64,000 bases of DNA from Desulfovibrio sp. Marseille-P6017 (GTDB lineage: Bacteria > Bacillota_A > Clostridia > Peptostreptococcales > Peptostreptococcaceae), in the NCBI GenBank assembly GCA_900604495.1, contig UWOR01000001.1, positions 62,001-126,000 of the forward strand, in the 5' to 3' direction. The notes beneath the pieces are model-generated. The model did no database searches. It was not told the DNA's origin and saw only the letters and a list, made by a program, of their open reading frames with translations. Position numbers and translations under genes: made by a program. This document shows, one piece after another, positions 53,504-62,804 of this stretch (the first letter of the stretch is position 1; each line of letters starts with the position of its first letter).

Positions 53504-56500
53504 TTATATAATATCAGTTAGTTCTTCCGCTTCTTTTAATTTCAAACTAATAACTTTAGATATTGCTTTTTCCTGCATAGTTACTCCATATATATAGTCT
53601 GCAGCTTCCATAGTACCTCTTCTATGAGTAACTGCTATAAATTGAGTATCTTGAGCTAATTCTTTTAAAAAGTCTCCAAACCTAGCTATATTCGCATCAT
53701 CAAGTGGTGCTTCTATCTCGTCTAATATACAAAACGGAGTTGGTTTAGCTAATAATATGGAGAATAATATACTTATTGCAGTAAGTGCTTTTTCTCCTCC
53801 AGATAATAAACTTAAGTTTTTCATCTTCTTTCCTGGTGGTTGAGCTGTTATTTCTATATCACTTTCTAATATATTATCTTTATCTAAAATAGTAAGTACA
53901 CCATGTCCTCCACCAAATAGCCTCTTATATACAAATTTAAAGTGTTCATTTATTTCATTAAATTTGACTTCAAACTCAATCTTCATATTTTCTTCTAAAT
54001 CAGCTATAAGTTTTTCTATGACCTCTATAGATTCTTCTAAATCTTGTTTTTGCTCTTTGTAAAAATCATATCTTTCCTTTACTTCTTCATATTCTTTTAT
54101 AGAATCTACATTTACATTACCTAAATTTCTAATTTCTCTTTTTAAACTTTCTAAAAGTTTTTTATCTATAACTACATTTTCATCTTTAAATTCTACTGCT
54201 TGTACAAAAGTTAATTCGTAGTTTTCATAAAGCTTATTTATATACGTTTCCTTTGATGACTTTAATCTTTCAAACTTTCCTTGTAATTTAAATAAACTCT
54301 CTTTTAAATCAATAAACTTTCTATCTGCTGATTTTAATTCTTTGTTAAATTCATCTAACTTTTGTTTTAAATCATCTTTTAATATCTTTTTATTTTCTAG
54401 ACTTTCATTACTATGTTTTAATTGATTATTTAAGTTTTCTTTTTCATTTTGCTCTAACTTAATATTCTCTTCTAATTCTAGAATTTGTTTCTCTTGATGT
54501 TTTGATGAAGATTCAAGTATCTTTACTTTTTCTTCATATTCTTTATTTTCTTTACTTATTCTTTCTATATCTTTAATCAATCCTTGATACATTTGTTTAT
54601 ATTTCACTAAATCTAAATTAAGCTCATCAAATTCAGTTTTGTATTCTTCATATGAATTAGTATTATTAATTAATTCTTCACTTAGTAATGCTATCTGTTT
54701 TTTATTTTCATTATGTCTATTATCTATATCTGATATTTCTCTATTTATAAAATTAGTTTTTTCTAGTGTTTCATTTAAGTAAGATCCAAGTTGTGATTTT
54801 TCACTTTCTAGTTTATTACTATTTTCTTGTAGTGTATTTATTTCATCATTTAATCTACTTATATTTGATTTTGATAAAATCACATCTTTTTCTATATTTG
54901 ATAAATCTAACTTACATATTTCAATAGTTTCTCTAGTTTCAATTATTGATTTTCCAACTTCTTCTTTTGTTTTTACTAAATTTTCTGTTTCTATATTCAT
55001 AGACTTTATTTTTTCAGTATACTCTGATATAAGCCTTTTTCTTGATAGTATATTCCCATTAGTTCTTAAGCTTCCTCCAGTTAGTGAGCCTCCTGGATTT
55101 AGTATTTCACCATCTAAAGTTACTATCTTAAATTTATGGTTAGTCTCTTTAGCAAACTTTATTCCATTATCTATATTATCAATTATTATAGTTCTACCTA
55201 ATATATTTTCTAGTATATTTTTATATTTTTCATCATATGAAATTAAATCACTAGCAACACCTATATAATTAGTACTAGATCTTATATTTCTTGTATCAAT
55301 CTTATTAGATCTTATTATATTCATAGGTAAAAAAGTAACTCTACCTAGATTATTACTTTTTAAATAGTTTATAGCAAATTTAGCACTATGTTCATCTTTG
55401 GTAATTATATTTTGCATATATGCACCAAGTGCTGCCTCTATAGCTTTTTCATATTTTTCATCAACACTTACTACTTGCCCTAATGCTCCATATATACCTT
55501 GTAAACTTTTATTCTTTAAAACTTCTTTAACACCTCTATTAAATCCTTCATAGTGATTTTCCATATCTATATATATATTAAGTTTAGATTTATAGTCATT
55601 TAAACTATACATATTATTTTGTATCTTACGTTCAAAATTATTATTTTTCTCAACTAGATCTTTTAACTTTAAATTTAAACTTTGTATTTCTTCTTTTAAG
55701 TCATCATTTTTTTTGTTTTCTAAGTTAAGTTTTAATGTTAATTTATCTAATTCAGATTTTTTATCATTTAATTTTTCACTTAATTCATTTATATCACTAT
55801 CTATAGTTTCACTTCTAGAATTAATATTTTCTTTATTAGCATTTAAAGTTGAAAGCTTATTACTTGCATCTTGCTTTTTACTTAATAAGTTTATTATATC
55901 ATCTTTTAAATTCTCTATTTTATTATTTAAAGATTCTATACTTACTTTTTTATTAGTATTTTTTAGTTCAATAATCTTTATAGATTCTTCTAATTTACTT
56001 ATTTGATTCTCTTTTTCTAATTTTTGCGATTGTAAGTTTTGCAATGATAACTTATCATCACTTAACTTTTCTTTTACATCACTTGCTTCTTTATTTTTTC
56101 TTTCAATTTCACTACTAAAATTTTTAATTCTCTCATTTATAAGATTTATTTCATAGTCTTTTTGAGATATTACTGATTTAATAGAATTTATATAATCTAT
56201 AGATTTGTTTATAGATTCATCCATTTCTTCTATATCTTTATTAGTTTGATTAAAGTTATTTTCAATATTTAACTTTTCTTTTTCTATCTCACAAGATTGA
56301 GATTCAAGTAATTCATTATGCTTATTTACTTCTTTTAACTCTTGTTCTAAGTCTTCAATTTCTTTTATAAAACTATTTACTTCTATTGTTTTTAACTTTT
56401 CTTTAAGATCTATATATTTTTTTGCCTTTAATTGTTGATTAAATAGCGGCTTTAGTTGATTTTCAATTTCTATATATATATCATCTATTCTTTCTAAGTT

Positions 56501-57058
56501 TTCTTTAGTACTTTTTAAATTTCTTTCTGCTTCTTGCTTTTTGTATCTGTATTTAGATATACCACAAGCTTCATCAAATACTTTTCTTCTATTTACAGGA
56601 TTATTACTAAGTATTTCATCTACCTTACCTTGTTCTATAATAGAATAACCGTCCTTACCTATACCTGTATCTAATAGTATTTCTTTTATATCTTTTAATC
56701 TACAAGATTTATTATTTAAAAAGAACTCACTTTCTCCATTTCTATATGCTCTTCTTTTTATTGTTACTTCACTAAACTCTAAATCTAACTGATTGTCACT
56801 ATTATCTATAGTAAGTGCAACTTCACAGTAGTTCATAGGCTTTTTAGTGTCTGTCCCTGCAAAGATAACGTCTTCTAATTTTTCACCTCTAAGACTTTTT
56901 ACACTTTGCTCTCCTAATACCCATCTTACAGCATCTGAGATATTACTTTTTCCACTTCCATTGGGACCAACTATTGCTGTCACACCTTCTTTAAAAACTA
57001 TATCAGTTTTTGTAGGGAAGGATTTAAATCCCTTTAATTCTAATCTTTTTAAGTACAA
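53504..57058 (-). CDS. smc: Chromosome segregation protein SMC
   Basis: About 1184 residues. N-terminal Walker A VGPNGSGKSNISDA (near residue 34), two long coiled coils (about 165-500 and 670-1000), hinge (about 510-660, with GVASDLISYD and GGSLTGGSL), and C-terminal signature LLSGGEKALTAISILFS with Walker B FCILDEIEAPLDD. With ScpA and ScpB it forms condensin. The start is TTG 57058 (GGGAG 8 bases upstream; gives LYLKRLELKGFKSF), as no ATG fits. Confidence 0.96.
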   Translation of the reverse strand: MYLKRLELKGFKSFPTKTDIVFKEGVTAIVGPNGSGKSNISDAVRWVLGEQSVKSLRGEKLEDVIFAGTDTKKPMNYCEVALTIDNSDNQLDLEFSEVTIKRRAYRNGESEFFLNNKSCRLKDIKEILLDTGIGKDGYSIIEQGKVDEILSNNPVNRRKVFDEACGISKYRYKKQEAERNLKSTKENLERIDDIYIEIENQLKPLFNQQLKAKKYIDLKEKLKTIEVNSFIKEIEDLEQELKEVNKHNELLESQSCEIEKEKLNIENNFNQTNKDIEEMDESINKSIDYINSIKSVISQKDYEINLINERIKNFSSEIERKNKEASDVKEKLSDDKLSLQNLQSQKLEKENQISKLEESIKIIELKNTNKKVSIESLNNKIENLKDDIINLLSKKQDASNKLSTLNANKENINSRSETIDSDINELSEKLNDKKSELDKLTLKLNLENKKNDDLKEEIQSLNLKLKDLVEKNNNFERKIQNNMYSLNDYKSKLNIYIDMENHYEGFNRGVKEVLKNKSLQGIYGALGQVVSVDEKYEKAIEAALGAYMQNIITKDEHSAKFAINYLKSNNLGRVTFLPMNIIRSNKIDTRNIRSSTNYIGVASDLISYDEKYKNILENILGRTIIIDNIDNGIKFAKETNHKFKIVTLDGEILNPGGSLTGGSLRTNGNILSRKRLISEYTEKIKSMNIETENLVKTKEEVGKSIIETRETIEICKLDLSNIEKDVILSKSNISRLNDEINTLQENSNKLESEKSQLGSYLNETLEKTNFINREISDIDNRHNENKKQIALLSEELINNTNSYEEYKTEFDELNLDLVKYKQMYQGLIKDIERISKENKEYEEKVKILESSSKHQEKQILELEENIKLEQNEKENLNNQLKHSNESLENKKILKDDLKQKLDEFNKELKSADRKFIDLKESLFKLQGKFERLKSSKETYINKLYENYELTFVQAVEFKDENVVIDKKLLESLKREIRNLGNVNVDSIKEYEEVKERYDFYKEQKQDLEESIEVIEKLIADLEENMKIEFEVKFNEINEHFKFVYKRLFGGGHGVLTILDKDNILESDIEITAQPPGKKMKNLSLLSGGEKALTAISILFSILLAKPTPFCILDEIEAPLDDANIARFGDFLKELAQDTQFIAVTHRRGTMEAADYIYGVTMQEKAISKVISLKLKEAEELTDII

Positions 57059-57081
57059 ACCGATCTCTCCCTTCAATAAAA

Positions 57082-58155
57082 CTAAAGGTTATAAATATCA
57101 TATAAACTACTGTATATGTCATTCATGTTTATCTTTATAGACTTATGATCATCTAATATTATTTCTAAATTATTTATATCAATATCGTCTTCTTTTGTTT
57201 TTAAATTAATATTTAATTCATTTTTCATATAATTAAAGTTAGACTTTTTATTTCCTACTATTTTAGAAATATTTTTCTTATTGGTTTTTACTATTATATT
57301 TTTTTCAACCTTATTCTCTTTAGCTATATAAGTTAAATAATCTTTTATCATCTCAGATTCTGCTAATTCTCTAAATGCTGGATGATGTGGTCCATCTACT
57401 ACTGCTTTACCAATTTGTATATCCTCTGTAGCCTGAAGACCTACTCTTATAACATTTATATTATTTACATAATATAAAGTTAAAAGCTTTTTTACTATTT
57501 TAATACATTGTTCTAAACTAAATGGTGTATACTCACCTTTATTTAATAGTATTTCAAGACCTGTATCTTTAACAACTAATGTCGGATATATTCTCACACA
57601 ATCTGGCTCAAGTTCTATAAATTTCTTAGCCGTACTTAAGCACTTTTCTTCGTTATCCGATGGAAGTCCAACCATCATTTGTAATCCTAACTTAATTCCG
57701 CTTTTCTTTATTAGTTTTGCGCTATTTATTACAGATTCTGTATCATGACCTCTAACACTATCTATTAATACATTCTTATCCATTGATTGAACACCAAGTT
57801 CAATTATACTTACCTTGTATGTTTTTAATCTATTTAAAATATCTTCACTTATACAATCCGGTCTTGTTGACATTCTAATATCTTGTATTAATCCTTTTTC
57901 TACATATTCTTTTGCTACTGACAATAAATCATTTTGTATATATTCATCTATTGCAGTAAAACTGCCTCCAAAAAATGCAACTTCCACACTTGCATCTTTA
58001 TCTATAGTAGGCAAGTATTCTTCAATAATATTTCTAACCTCTTCACTTGTAACATCAGTACTTACTCCTGTTATCTTTTTTTGATTACAGAATATACAAT
58101 CATGAGGACAACCTCTATGTGGTACAAATATAGGTATTATTCTTTTTTTCATCAT
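57082..58155 (-). CDS. Radical SAM protein, Elp3/oxygen-independent type
   Basis: About 357 residues. FVPHRGCPHDCIFCNQKKI carries the CX3CX2C iron-sulfur motif (near residue 18), followed by FFGGSFTAID and LGVQSMDKNVL, the barrel of Elp3-like radical SAM proteins. A C-terminal region (about 230-355) has HHPAFRELAESE, also found in related proteins of this operon position (rnc-radical SAM-smc). tRNA modification is suspected, not shown. Four ATGs follow one another; 58155 is set 6 bases from AAGG. Confidence 0.88.
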   Translation of the reverse strand: MMKKRIIPIFVPHRGCPHDCIFCNQKKITGVSTDVTSEEVRNIIEEYLPTIDKDASVEVAFFGGSFTAIDEYIQNDLLSVAKEYVEKGLIQDIRMSTRPDCISEDILNRLKTYKVSIIELGVQSMDKNVLIDSVRGHDTESVINSAKLIKKSGIKLGLQMMVGLPSDNEEKCLSTAKKFIELEPDCVRIYPTLVVKDTGLEILLNKGEYTPFSLEQCIKIVKKLLTLYYVNNINVIRVGLQATEDIQIGKAVVDGPHHPAFRELAESEMIKDYLTYIAKENKVEKNIIVKTNKKNISKIVGNKKSNFNYMKNELNINLKTKEDDIDINNLEIILDDHKSIKINMNDIYSSLYDIYNL

Positions 58156-58194
58156 CATCATCCTTTGCACTATTATGTCAATTTTATTATAATT

Positions 58195-58896
58195 CTATAA
58201 AATTTTATCTAAGGCTACTCTTGCAGCAAATTGTTCTGCTTCTTTTTTGCTCTTACCTTCTCCCACACCTAATACATCTTGATTAATACCAACTTCCATA
58301 ATAAACCTCTTATTGTGATCTGGTCCTTTTTCATCAACCAACTTGTACCAAATATTACTTTCCCCTTTACCTTGTAATACTTCTTGTAAATGAGTTTTAT
58401 AATCTCTAAATATTTTCCCTCTTCTAGCATCAGAAATAATCTTTTCCATATGATTTAATATGAACTTTTTAGCATCTTCAATAGATCCATCTAAATAAAT
58501 TGATGCTATAACAGCCTCAAATGCATCTGCAAGTATTGATATTCTTTCTCTACCTCCAGTTGCTTCTTCGCCTTTACCAAGTAACATAAATTCACCTAAT
58601 CGTATGTTATTTGCAACTTCACTTAAAGACTCTTCACAAACTATACTCGCTCTTAATTTTGTAAGTTCTCCTTCAGGTAAATCCTGTTCATTCTTAAATA
58701 AATAGTCACTAATTACTATACTTAGTACAGAGTCTCCTAAAAATTCAAGCCTTTCATTAAAGTTATATTTTTTATTTTCATTAGAATATGAACTATGAGT
58801 AAGGGCCTCTAGTATATATTCCTTATTTTTAAATTTATAATCTATATTTTCTTCAAATTTACATATATTATCTAAAATTCTTTTACTTATTCTCAT
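58195..58896 (-). CDS. rnc: Ribonuclease III
   Basis: A 233-residue enzyme: nuclease domain with signature NERLEFLGDSVLSIVISDYL (near residue 44) and ADAFEAVIASIYLDG (near 120), and a C-terminal double-stranded RNA-binding domain (about 160-230) ending SKKEAEQFAARVALDKIL. It cuts rRNA precursors and antisense pairs. Usual order rnc-radical SAM-smc-ftsY. Confidence 0.97.
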   Translation of the reverse strand: MRISKRILDNICKFEENIDYKFKNKEYILEALTHSSYSNENKKYNFNERLEFLGDSVLSIVISDYLFKNEQDLPEGELTKLRASIVCEESLSEVANNIRLGEFMLLGKGEEATGGRERISILADAFEAVIASIYLDGSIEDAKKFILNHMEKIISDARRGKIFRDYKTHLQEVLQGKGESNIWYKLVDEKGPDHNKRFIMEVGINQDVLGVGEGKSKKEAEQFAARVALDKIL

Positions 58897-58988
58897 AATA
58901 CGACCTCCGAGTATATTATCTCTAGATTATAGTGTACTATTTTTTTTAAACTATTGCAAAACTAAAATTTTCTTTATAATACGCAAAA

Positions 58989-59017
58989 ACCTATGAAACT
59001 ATATAAGCTTCATAGGT
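58989..59017 (-). terminator. Terminator of the CD1247-like gene
   Basis: Stem CCTATGAA / TTCATAGG with T5 on the minus strand. Confidence 0.75.
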
Positions 59018-59047
59018 AATTAATTTAGTTTATATTCAGTTCACTAA

Positions 59048-59497
59048 TTATTCTTCATGGTGATTACATCCACAATCACATGGTTCCTCATTCTCAATAT
59101 AACTATCATCTTCATCATCAGAAGATAATATTATAGACTGACAATTTGGACAAATTATATCTATTTCATCATTATATAATAAATCTTCATCTATATCTAC
59201 TAAGTCTCCACAGTTAGGACACTCCATTTCAACATAGCTAAAGTCTTCATCATTTTCTTCTTCAACATCTTCATCTTCGTATATATCATCTTCCATATCA
59301 GCTAAATCTTCATCTATTGATTCTACATACTCTATAAGATCTGCTTGTTCTTCTTCTAAATCAACTATAGCATCAGCAAAGCTCTCTAATACCTCTACTA
59401 TTTTATGTATGATTTTTCCTTCTTTTGTTTCTTTGCTTATTTCTAATCCTTCTGCAAGACCTTTTAGGTATGCAACTTCTTCATATAAATATTTCAT
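59048..59497 (-). CDS. CD1247-type acidic zinc-ribbon protein
   Basis: A 149-residue strongly acidic protein. N-terminal helical part (about 1-75, YLYEEVAYLKGLAEGLEISK) matches the N-terminal domain named after Clostridioides difficile CD1247. Next is a Glu/Asp stretch, a zinc ribbon (CPNC near 94 and CPNC near 117) and a Cys/His tail CDCGCNHHEE. Function unknown. The neighbours efp and rnc match those in C. difficile. ATG 59497 has GGAAGG upstream. Confidence 0.75.
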   Translation of the reverse strand: MKYLYEEVAYLKGLAEGLEISKETKEGKIIHKIVEVLESFADAIVDLEEEQADLIEYVESIDEDLADMEDDIYEDEDVEEENDEDFSYVEMECPNCGDLVDIDEDLLYNDEIDIICPNCQSIILSSDDEDDSYIENEEPCDCGCNHHEE

Positions 59498-59526
59498 GGA
59501 TACCCCTTCCTTTCTTTATATACATT

Positions 59527-59567
59527 AAAAGCTCATATATCTCTATTATTGAGATATATAAGCTTTT
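59527..59567 (-). terminator. Terminator of efp
   Basis: 17 bp stem from AAAAGCT to AGCTTTT with one mismatch and a 7-base loop; ATATATCTC / GAGATATAT at the top. Confidence 0.8.
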
Positions 59568-59582
59568 ATATACATAAAAAGA

Positions 59583-60140
59583 TTAAACTCTTGATAAATA
59601 TTCTCCAGTTCTTGTATCTATCTTGATTTTATCTCCTTGATTTATGAATAAAGGAACTTGTACAACTGCACCTGTTTCAACTGTAGCTGCTTTAGTTACA
59701 TTACTTGCAGTATCTCCTTTTATTCCTGGCTCAGTTTCTACAACTTCTAACTCTGCAAAGTTTGGAGCTTCAACTTGGAAAGCTTGACCTTGGTAGAATC
59801 TTATTGTAGCTACTTCATTTTCTTTTAAGAATTTTATAGCATCTTCTACTTGTACATAGTTTAATGGTATTTGATCATATGTTTCTTCATCCATGAAGTA
59901 GTATAATTCACCATCATTGTATAAGTATTGCATTTGTCTTGTTTCTATATGAGCCTTAGGGAATTTATCACTTGGGTTGAAAGCCTCTTCTCTTATTGCT
60001 CCTGTTTTTAAGTTTCTGTACTTAGTTCTTACGAAAGCTGCACCTTTTCCTGGTTTAACGTGTTGGAAGTCAACTATTAAACAAGGTTGTCCATCTTTTT
60101 CGAAAGTAACACCTTTTCTAAAATCACTTGCTGATACCAT
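59583..60140 (-). CDS. efp: Elongation factor P
   Basis: A 185-residue protein with three beta-barrels. The loop lysine lies in [19 protein letters not shown] (near residue 32), as in EF-P that aids polyproline synthesis; the C-terminal [18 protein letters not shown] end is present. ATG 60140 is behind GGAACC-type weak site. Has its own promoter and terminator. Confidence 0.97.
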   Translation of the reverse strand: MVSASDFRKGVTFEKDGQPCLIVDFQHVKPGKGAAFVRTKYRNLKTGAIREEAFNPSDKFPKAHIETRQMQYLYNDGELYYFMDEETYDQIPLNYVQVEDAIKFLKENEVATIRFYQGQAFQVEAPNFAELEVVETEPGIKGDTASNVTKAATVETGAVVQVPLFINQGDKIKIDTRTGEYLSRV

Positions 60141-60295
60141 TTGGGTTCCTCCATAATAATAAATTTATTGTATGAATATATTTTGGTGACGCTTAGATTT
60201 ACTTATCTATTATTATAAACAAAAATTATTTTTTAATTTAGCTAAATGTCTATATTAAAGCCTTTGCTTATAATTTAATCACCTTACCTTTTTCA

Positions 60296-60323
60296 ATTAT
60301 ATATTCTATTGTAATCTTGTCAA
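60296..60323 (-). promoter_or_regulatory. Promoter of efp
   Basis: Minus strand TTGACA (60318-60323), 16-base spacer, TATAAT (60296-60301). The rest of the 258-base gap before aroK shows nothing else. Confidence 0.75.
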
Positions 60324-60398
60324 GTTATATTATATAAATTTTATACTAGTCGAATAACTTTTGATTACCATTATATCACTATATAATAATATCATATA

Positions 60399-60905
60399 TT
60401 ATCTGGTATAAACAAGTATTTGACTAACTACTTCATTTATATTTTTATTATTTATATCTATTTTTATTCTAGAAGATTCTTTATATTTTTCATATCTTTC
60501 TTTTAAAAGTTCTTCTATTTTTTTATATAAATCATCTGTATTTTTAAGTAAAGGTCGTTTTTCACATTCAAAGGATAAGTGATTTATTAATGTAGTTATA
60601 TTCCCATCTAAAAAAATTACATTTTCTTGTTCTTTTAACAACTCACGGTTTATTTTTTCCTTAATTATTCCTCCTCCAGTTGAAATAATTACATCATCTT
60701 GTAAAATTATTTTTTTTAGCAAATCTGTTTCTAAATCTCTAAATTTTTTTTCTCCATATTTTTCAAAAATTTCTACTATAGTCATTCCTTCACTTTTTTC
60801 TATTTCATCATCCATATCAATAAACTTATATCCTAATTTTATAGATAACTCTTTTCCTATAGTTGTTTTTCCTGATCCCATAAGTCCTATTAGTATAAGT
60901 TTCAA
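60399..60905 (-). CDS. aroK: Shikimate kinase
   Basis: A 168-residue P-loop kinase: LIGLMGSGKTTIGKEL at the start, FIDMDDEIE near residue 29, and STGGGIIKEK near 75, where shikimate binds. It makes shikimate 3-phosphate. Its start codon directly follows the stop of the pilin-like gene, so the pilin genes and aroK share a transcript, with aroE at the front. Confidence 0.95.
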   Translation of the reverse strand: MKLILIGLMGSGKTTIGKELSIKLGYKFIDMDDEIEKSEGMTIVEIFEKYGEKKFRDLETDLLKKIILQDDVIISTGGGIIKEKINRELLKEQENVIFLDGNITTLINHLSFECEKRPLLKNTDDLYKKIEELLKERYEKYKESSRIKIDINNKNINEVVSQILVYTR

Positions 60906-61457
60906 TTATAATCCCCCTTCATAATTTCTTATATGTACTTTAAATTTAGTTTCGTATACTTCATTATTTTTGTTTAATTTTAATTTTATATTTATAGACT
61001 TATCATCTATATCTCCTACATATATACATTCTACATAATCACCAATTTCATACCCTCCAGGTTCACTTTGACTCGCTAAATTAAGAGTATTTATAAATAT
61101 TTTATTTGTATTTTTTTTAAAACTAATTTCTTTATTTTTAACTGATGTATTAATAATTCCGTTATTATCTTTGTACTTACACTTTATTGATTTTACACTA
61201 TTATAATGCATACTATCTTCATAAACTTCTTCTAAATTATCAAGTTCAATACCTATTATACCTTTTGATTTTTCTATTGTTGATTTTATATGTTTGCTAA
61301 TTTCTAGTCCTTGCTGCTGAAGTTCTACTTTATCTTCTATTTTAGTTTTAGCATCAATACAAACTATTAATAATGAAGTTAATACTAATATTATCGTTGC
61401 TACTATTGATAATGCTACTATACTTTCTATCAATAAGTATCCTTTTTTATTTTTCAT
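60906..61457 (-). CDS. Type IV prepilin-like protein (PilV/ComGF-like)
   Basis: A 183-residue protein with a prepilin leader: MKNKKG cut before YLLIES, Glu at +5, then a long hydrophobic helix (about 7-30). The rest is a soluble domain with SEPGGYEIGDYVECI. It would be cut by a prepilin peptidase and enter a type IV pilus or pseudopilus tip. Overlaps the preceding pilin gene by 11 bases. Family identity beyond prepilin is uncertain. Confidence 0.8.
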   Translation of the reverse strand: MKNKKGYLLIESIVALSIVATIILVLTSLLIVCIDAKTKIEDKVELQQQGLEISKHIKSTIEKSKGIIGIELDNLEEVYEDSMHYNSVKSIKCKYKDNNGIINTSVKNKEISFKKNTNKIFINTLNLASQSEPGGYEIGDYVECIYVGDIDDKSINIKLKLNKNNEVYETKFKVHIRNYEGGL

Positions 61458-61886
61458 ATTGTCCTTCCTTTAAAAGGACTCTTCCACTAACCGGAACTAT
61501 AGTTATCTCTTTAGATACATCACCATCAAATACTTTTATAGTACCTCCAGTAGGATTTGGAGTTCCATCTCTTCTAAAATAAATTTTTCTATTTGGCCAA
61601 CTAATATTTACATCTTTGGGTACATAAATTTCTTTTACTTGAATTCCATTATCGACTAATATGTACCCACTATTTGAACCGTCTTTATACATCAAAACAA
61701 AACTATCTAAATTTCCTAGCATATTATTATGTTTAACATATCTTATATCACTACATAATTGTTTTGCAAATGAGTTAATTTCATAGTTATATAAATTAAA
61801 TTTTGGTATACATATGCTACAAATTAAAATAATTACACTAATAGTTATAACTAATTCTATTAAAGTTATACGCCTTCTCTTTTCAT
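61447..61886 (-). pseudogene. GspH/FimT-like prepilin, frame broken just after the start
   Basis: From ATG 61886 the frame reads MKREGV and stops. Another frame, open from 61890 to 61447, reads TLIELVITISVIIL, then LICSICIPKFNLYNYE and a GspH-like end (IYFRRDGTPNPTGGTI, ITIVPVSGRVLL). Dropping one TA from GTATAACT would join them as MKREG/VTLIELV, a textbook prepilin site, about 146 residues. No ATG, GTG or TTG lies in the long frame before the helix. The upstream PilX-like gene is in the same frame, split by one TAA. Decay, error or unusual initiation are possible. Confidence 0.75.
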
Positions 61887-61890
61887 AATT

Positions 61891-62424
61891 TTATAATTCC
61901 TCATAATTATATATAGTTATTAAATCATACACATTTAAATCTTCTTTTTCTTCATCTTGAATTAGATTAACTTTAGTCCAAGGATTATCTATCCTTATTT
62001 TAACTAATATATCTTTCTTATATGAACCTCGAGTAGCTATTGTTTTTAAATCAAATTCCAATTTATTAATTTCTCCAAATGGGGTCTTATTAGTTAATTC
62101 AACCAAAACTTTATCTAAATCACTCTTAGAAATATCTTTTGACTTTAATATAAATGATCTGCAGTTATCATATTTAAAATAATTTATAAATTCATCTGAA
62201 TTCTCGGTACTATCTATAGCATTTTCAACTTCTTCTAACATATTTGAGTAAATTACTTCTATAGCACTAAGTGAGTCTTCTTTAAGTTTTAAGTTTTTAA
62301 TCTCTAAACTTGAAATTTTAATATTACTATATACTAAGCTAGTGCACATGAAACAAATTGTACTCACTAATGAAAATATAATTAATGTTATTATTAAAAC
62401 AGATCCATTATTTTTTTGTAACAT
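61891..62424 (-). CDS. PilX-like minor pilus protein
   Basis: A 177-residue protein with a short leader (MLQKNNG) and hydrophobic helix SVLIITLIIFSLVSTICFM, lacking the Glu at +5, as in PilX-type minor pilins. The soluble part is charged and ends NYEEL. Overlaps the preceding pilin gene by 17 bases. Likely a pilus tip or assembly component. Confidence 0.7.
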   Translation of the reverse strand: MLQKNNGSVLIITLIIFSLVSTICFMCTSLVYSNIKISSLEIKNLKLKEDSLSAIEVIYSNMLEEVENAIDSTENSDEFINYFKYDNCRSFILKSKDISKSDLDKVLVELTNKTPFGEINKLEFDLKTIATRGSYKKDILVKIRIDNPWTKVNLIQDEEKEDLNVYDLITIYNYEEL

Positions 62425-62776
62425 ATGTACTTACCTCTAAGTTTTTATCTTGATAAGTTACTTTAACATTAAGCTTATAGCATCTATAAATATTTTCATC
62501 TTTTTTAATAGTAGACTCTATTTTATATTTTCCAATTTGATTTTGTTCTTGTAACTTATTAATTTCTTTAGCACTTTTTATTATTTCCTTTTTATCATTA
62601 ATATAACTTTCCGCTATATTAACCATTTCTATGGTATTTTTATTACTCTCAGCAAACTTATAACTATTTTGCAAAGATATCGCTATAAGGTTTACTATTA
62701 ACATCATAACTAATAGACTTATTATACATTCTATCAGTGCAAACCCTTTATTTTCATTTATTATTTTTTTATTAAT
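62408..62776 (-). CDS. Prepilin-like protein without a usual start codon
   Basis: The open frame carries a prepilin site, NENKG cut before FALIECIISLLVMML, and a soluble part of about 85 residues. There is no in-frame ATG, GTG or TTG before the helix. An ATT at 62774-62776 has AAAGGA 11 bases upstream and would give a 12-residue leader MNKKIINENKG. Alternatively, one lost A in ATGAAAATAAAGGG would change an original MKNKGFALIE. Directly downstream of aroE. Internal ATG 62707 would delete the site and half the helix. Confidence 0.65.
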   Translation of the reverse strand: MNKKIINENKGFALIECIISLLVMMLIVNLIAISLQNSYKFAESNKNTIEMVNIAESYINDKKEIIKSAKEINKLQEQNQIGKYKIESTIKKDENIYRCYKLNVKVTYQDKNLEVSTYVTKK

Positions 62777-62804
62777 ATTAAATCAAATCCTTTATAATAA
62801 TATT

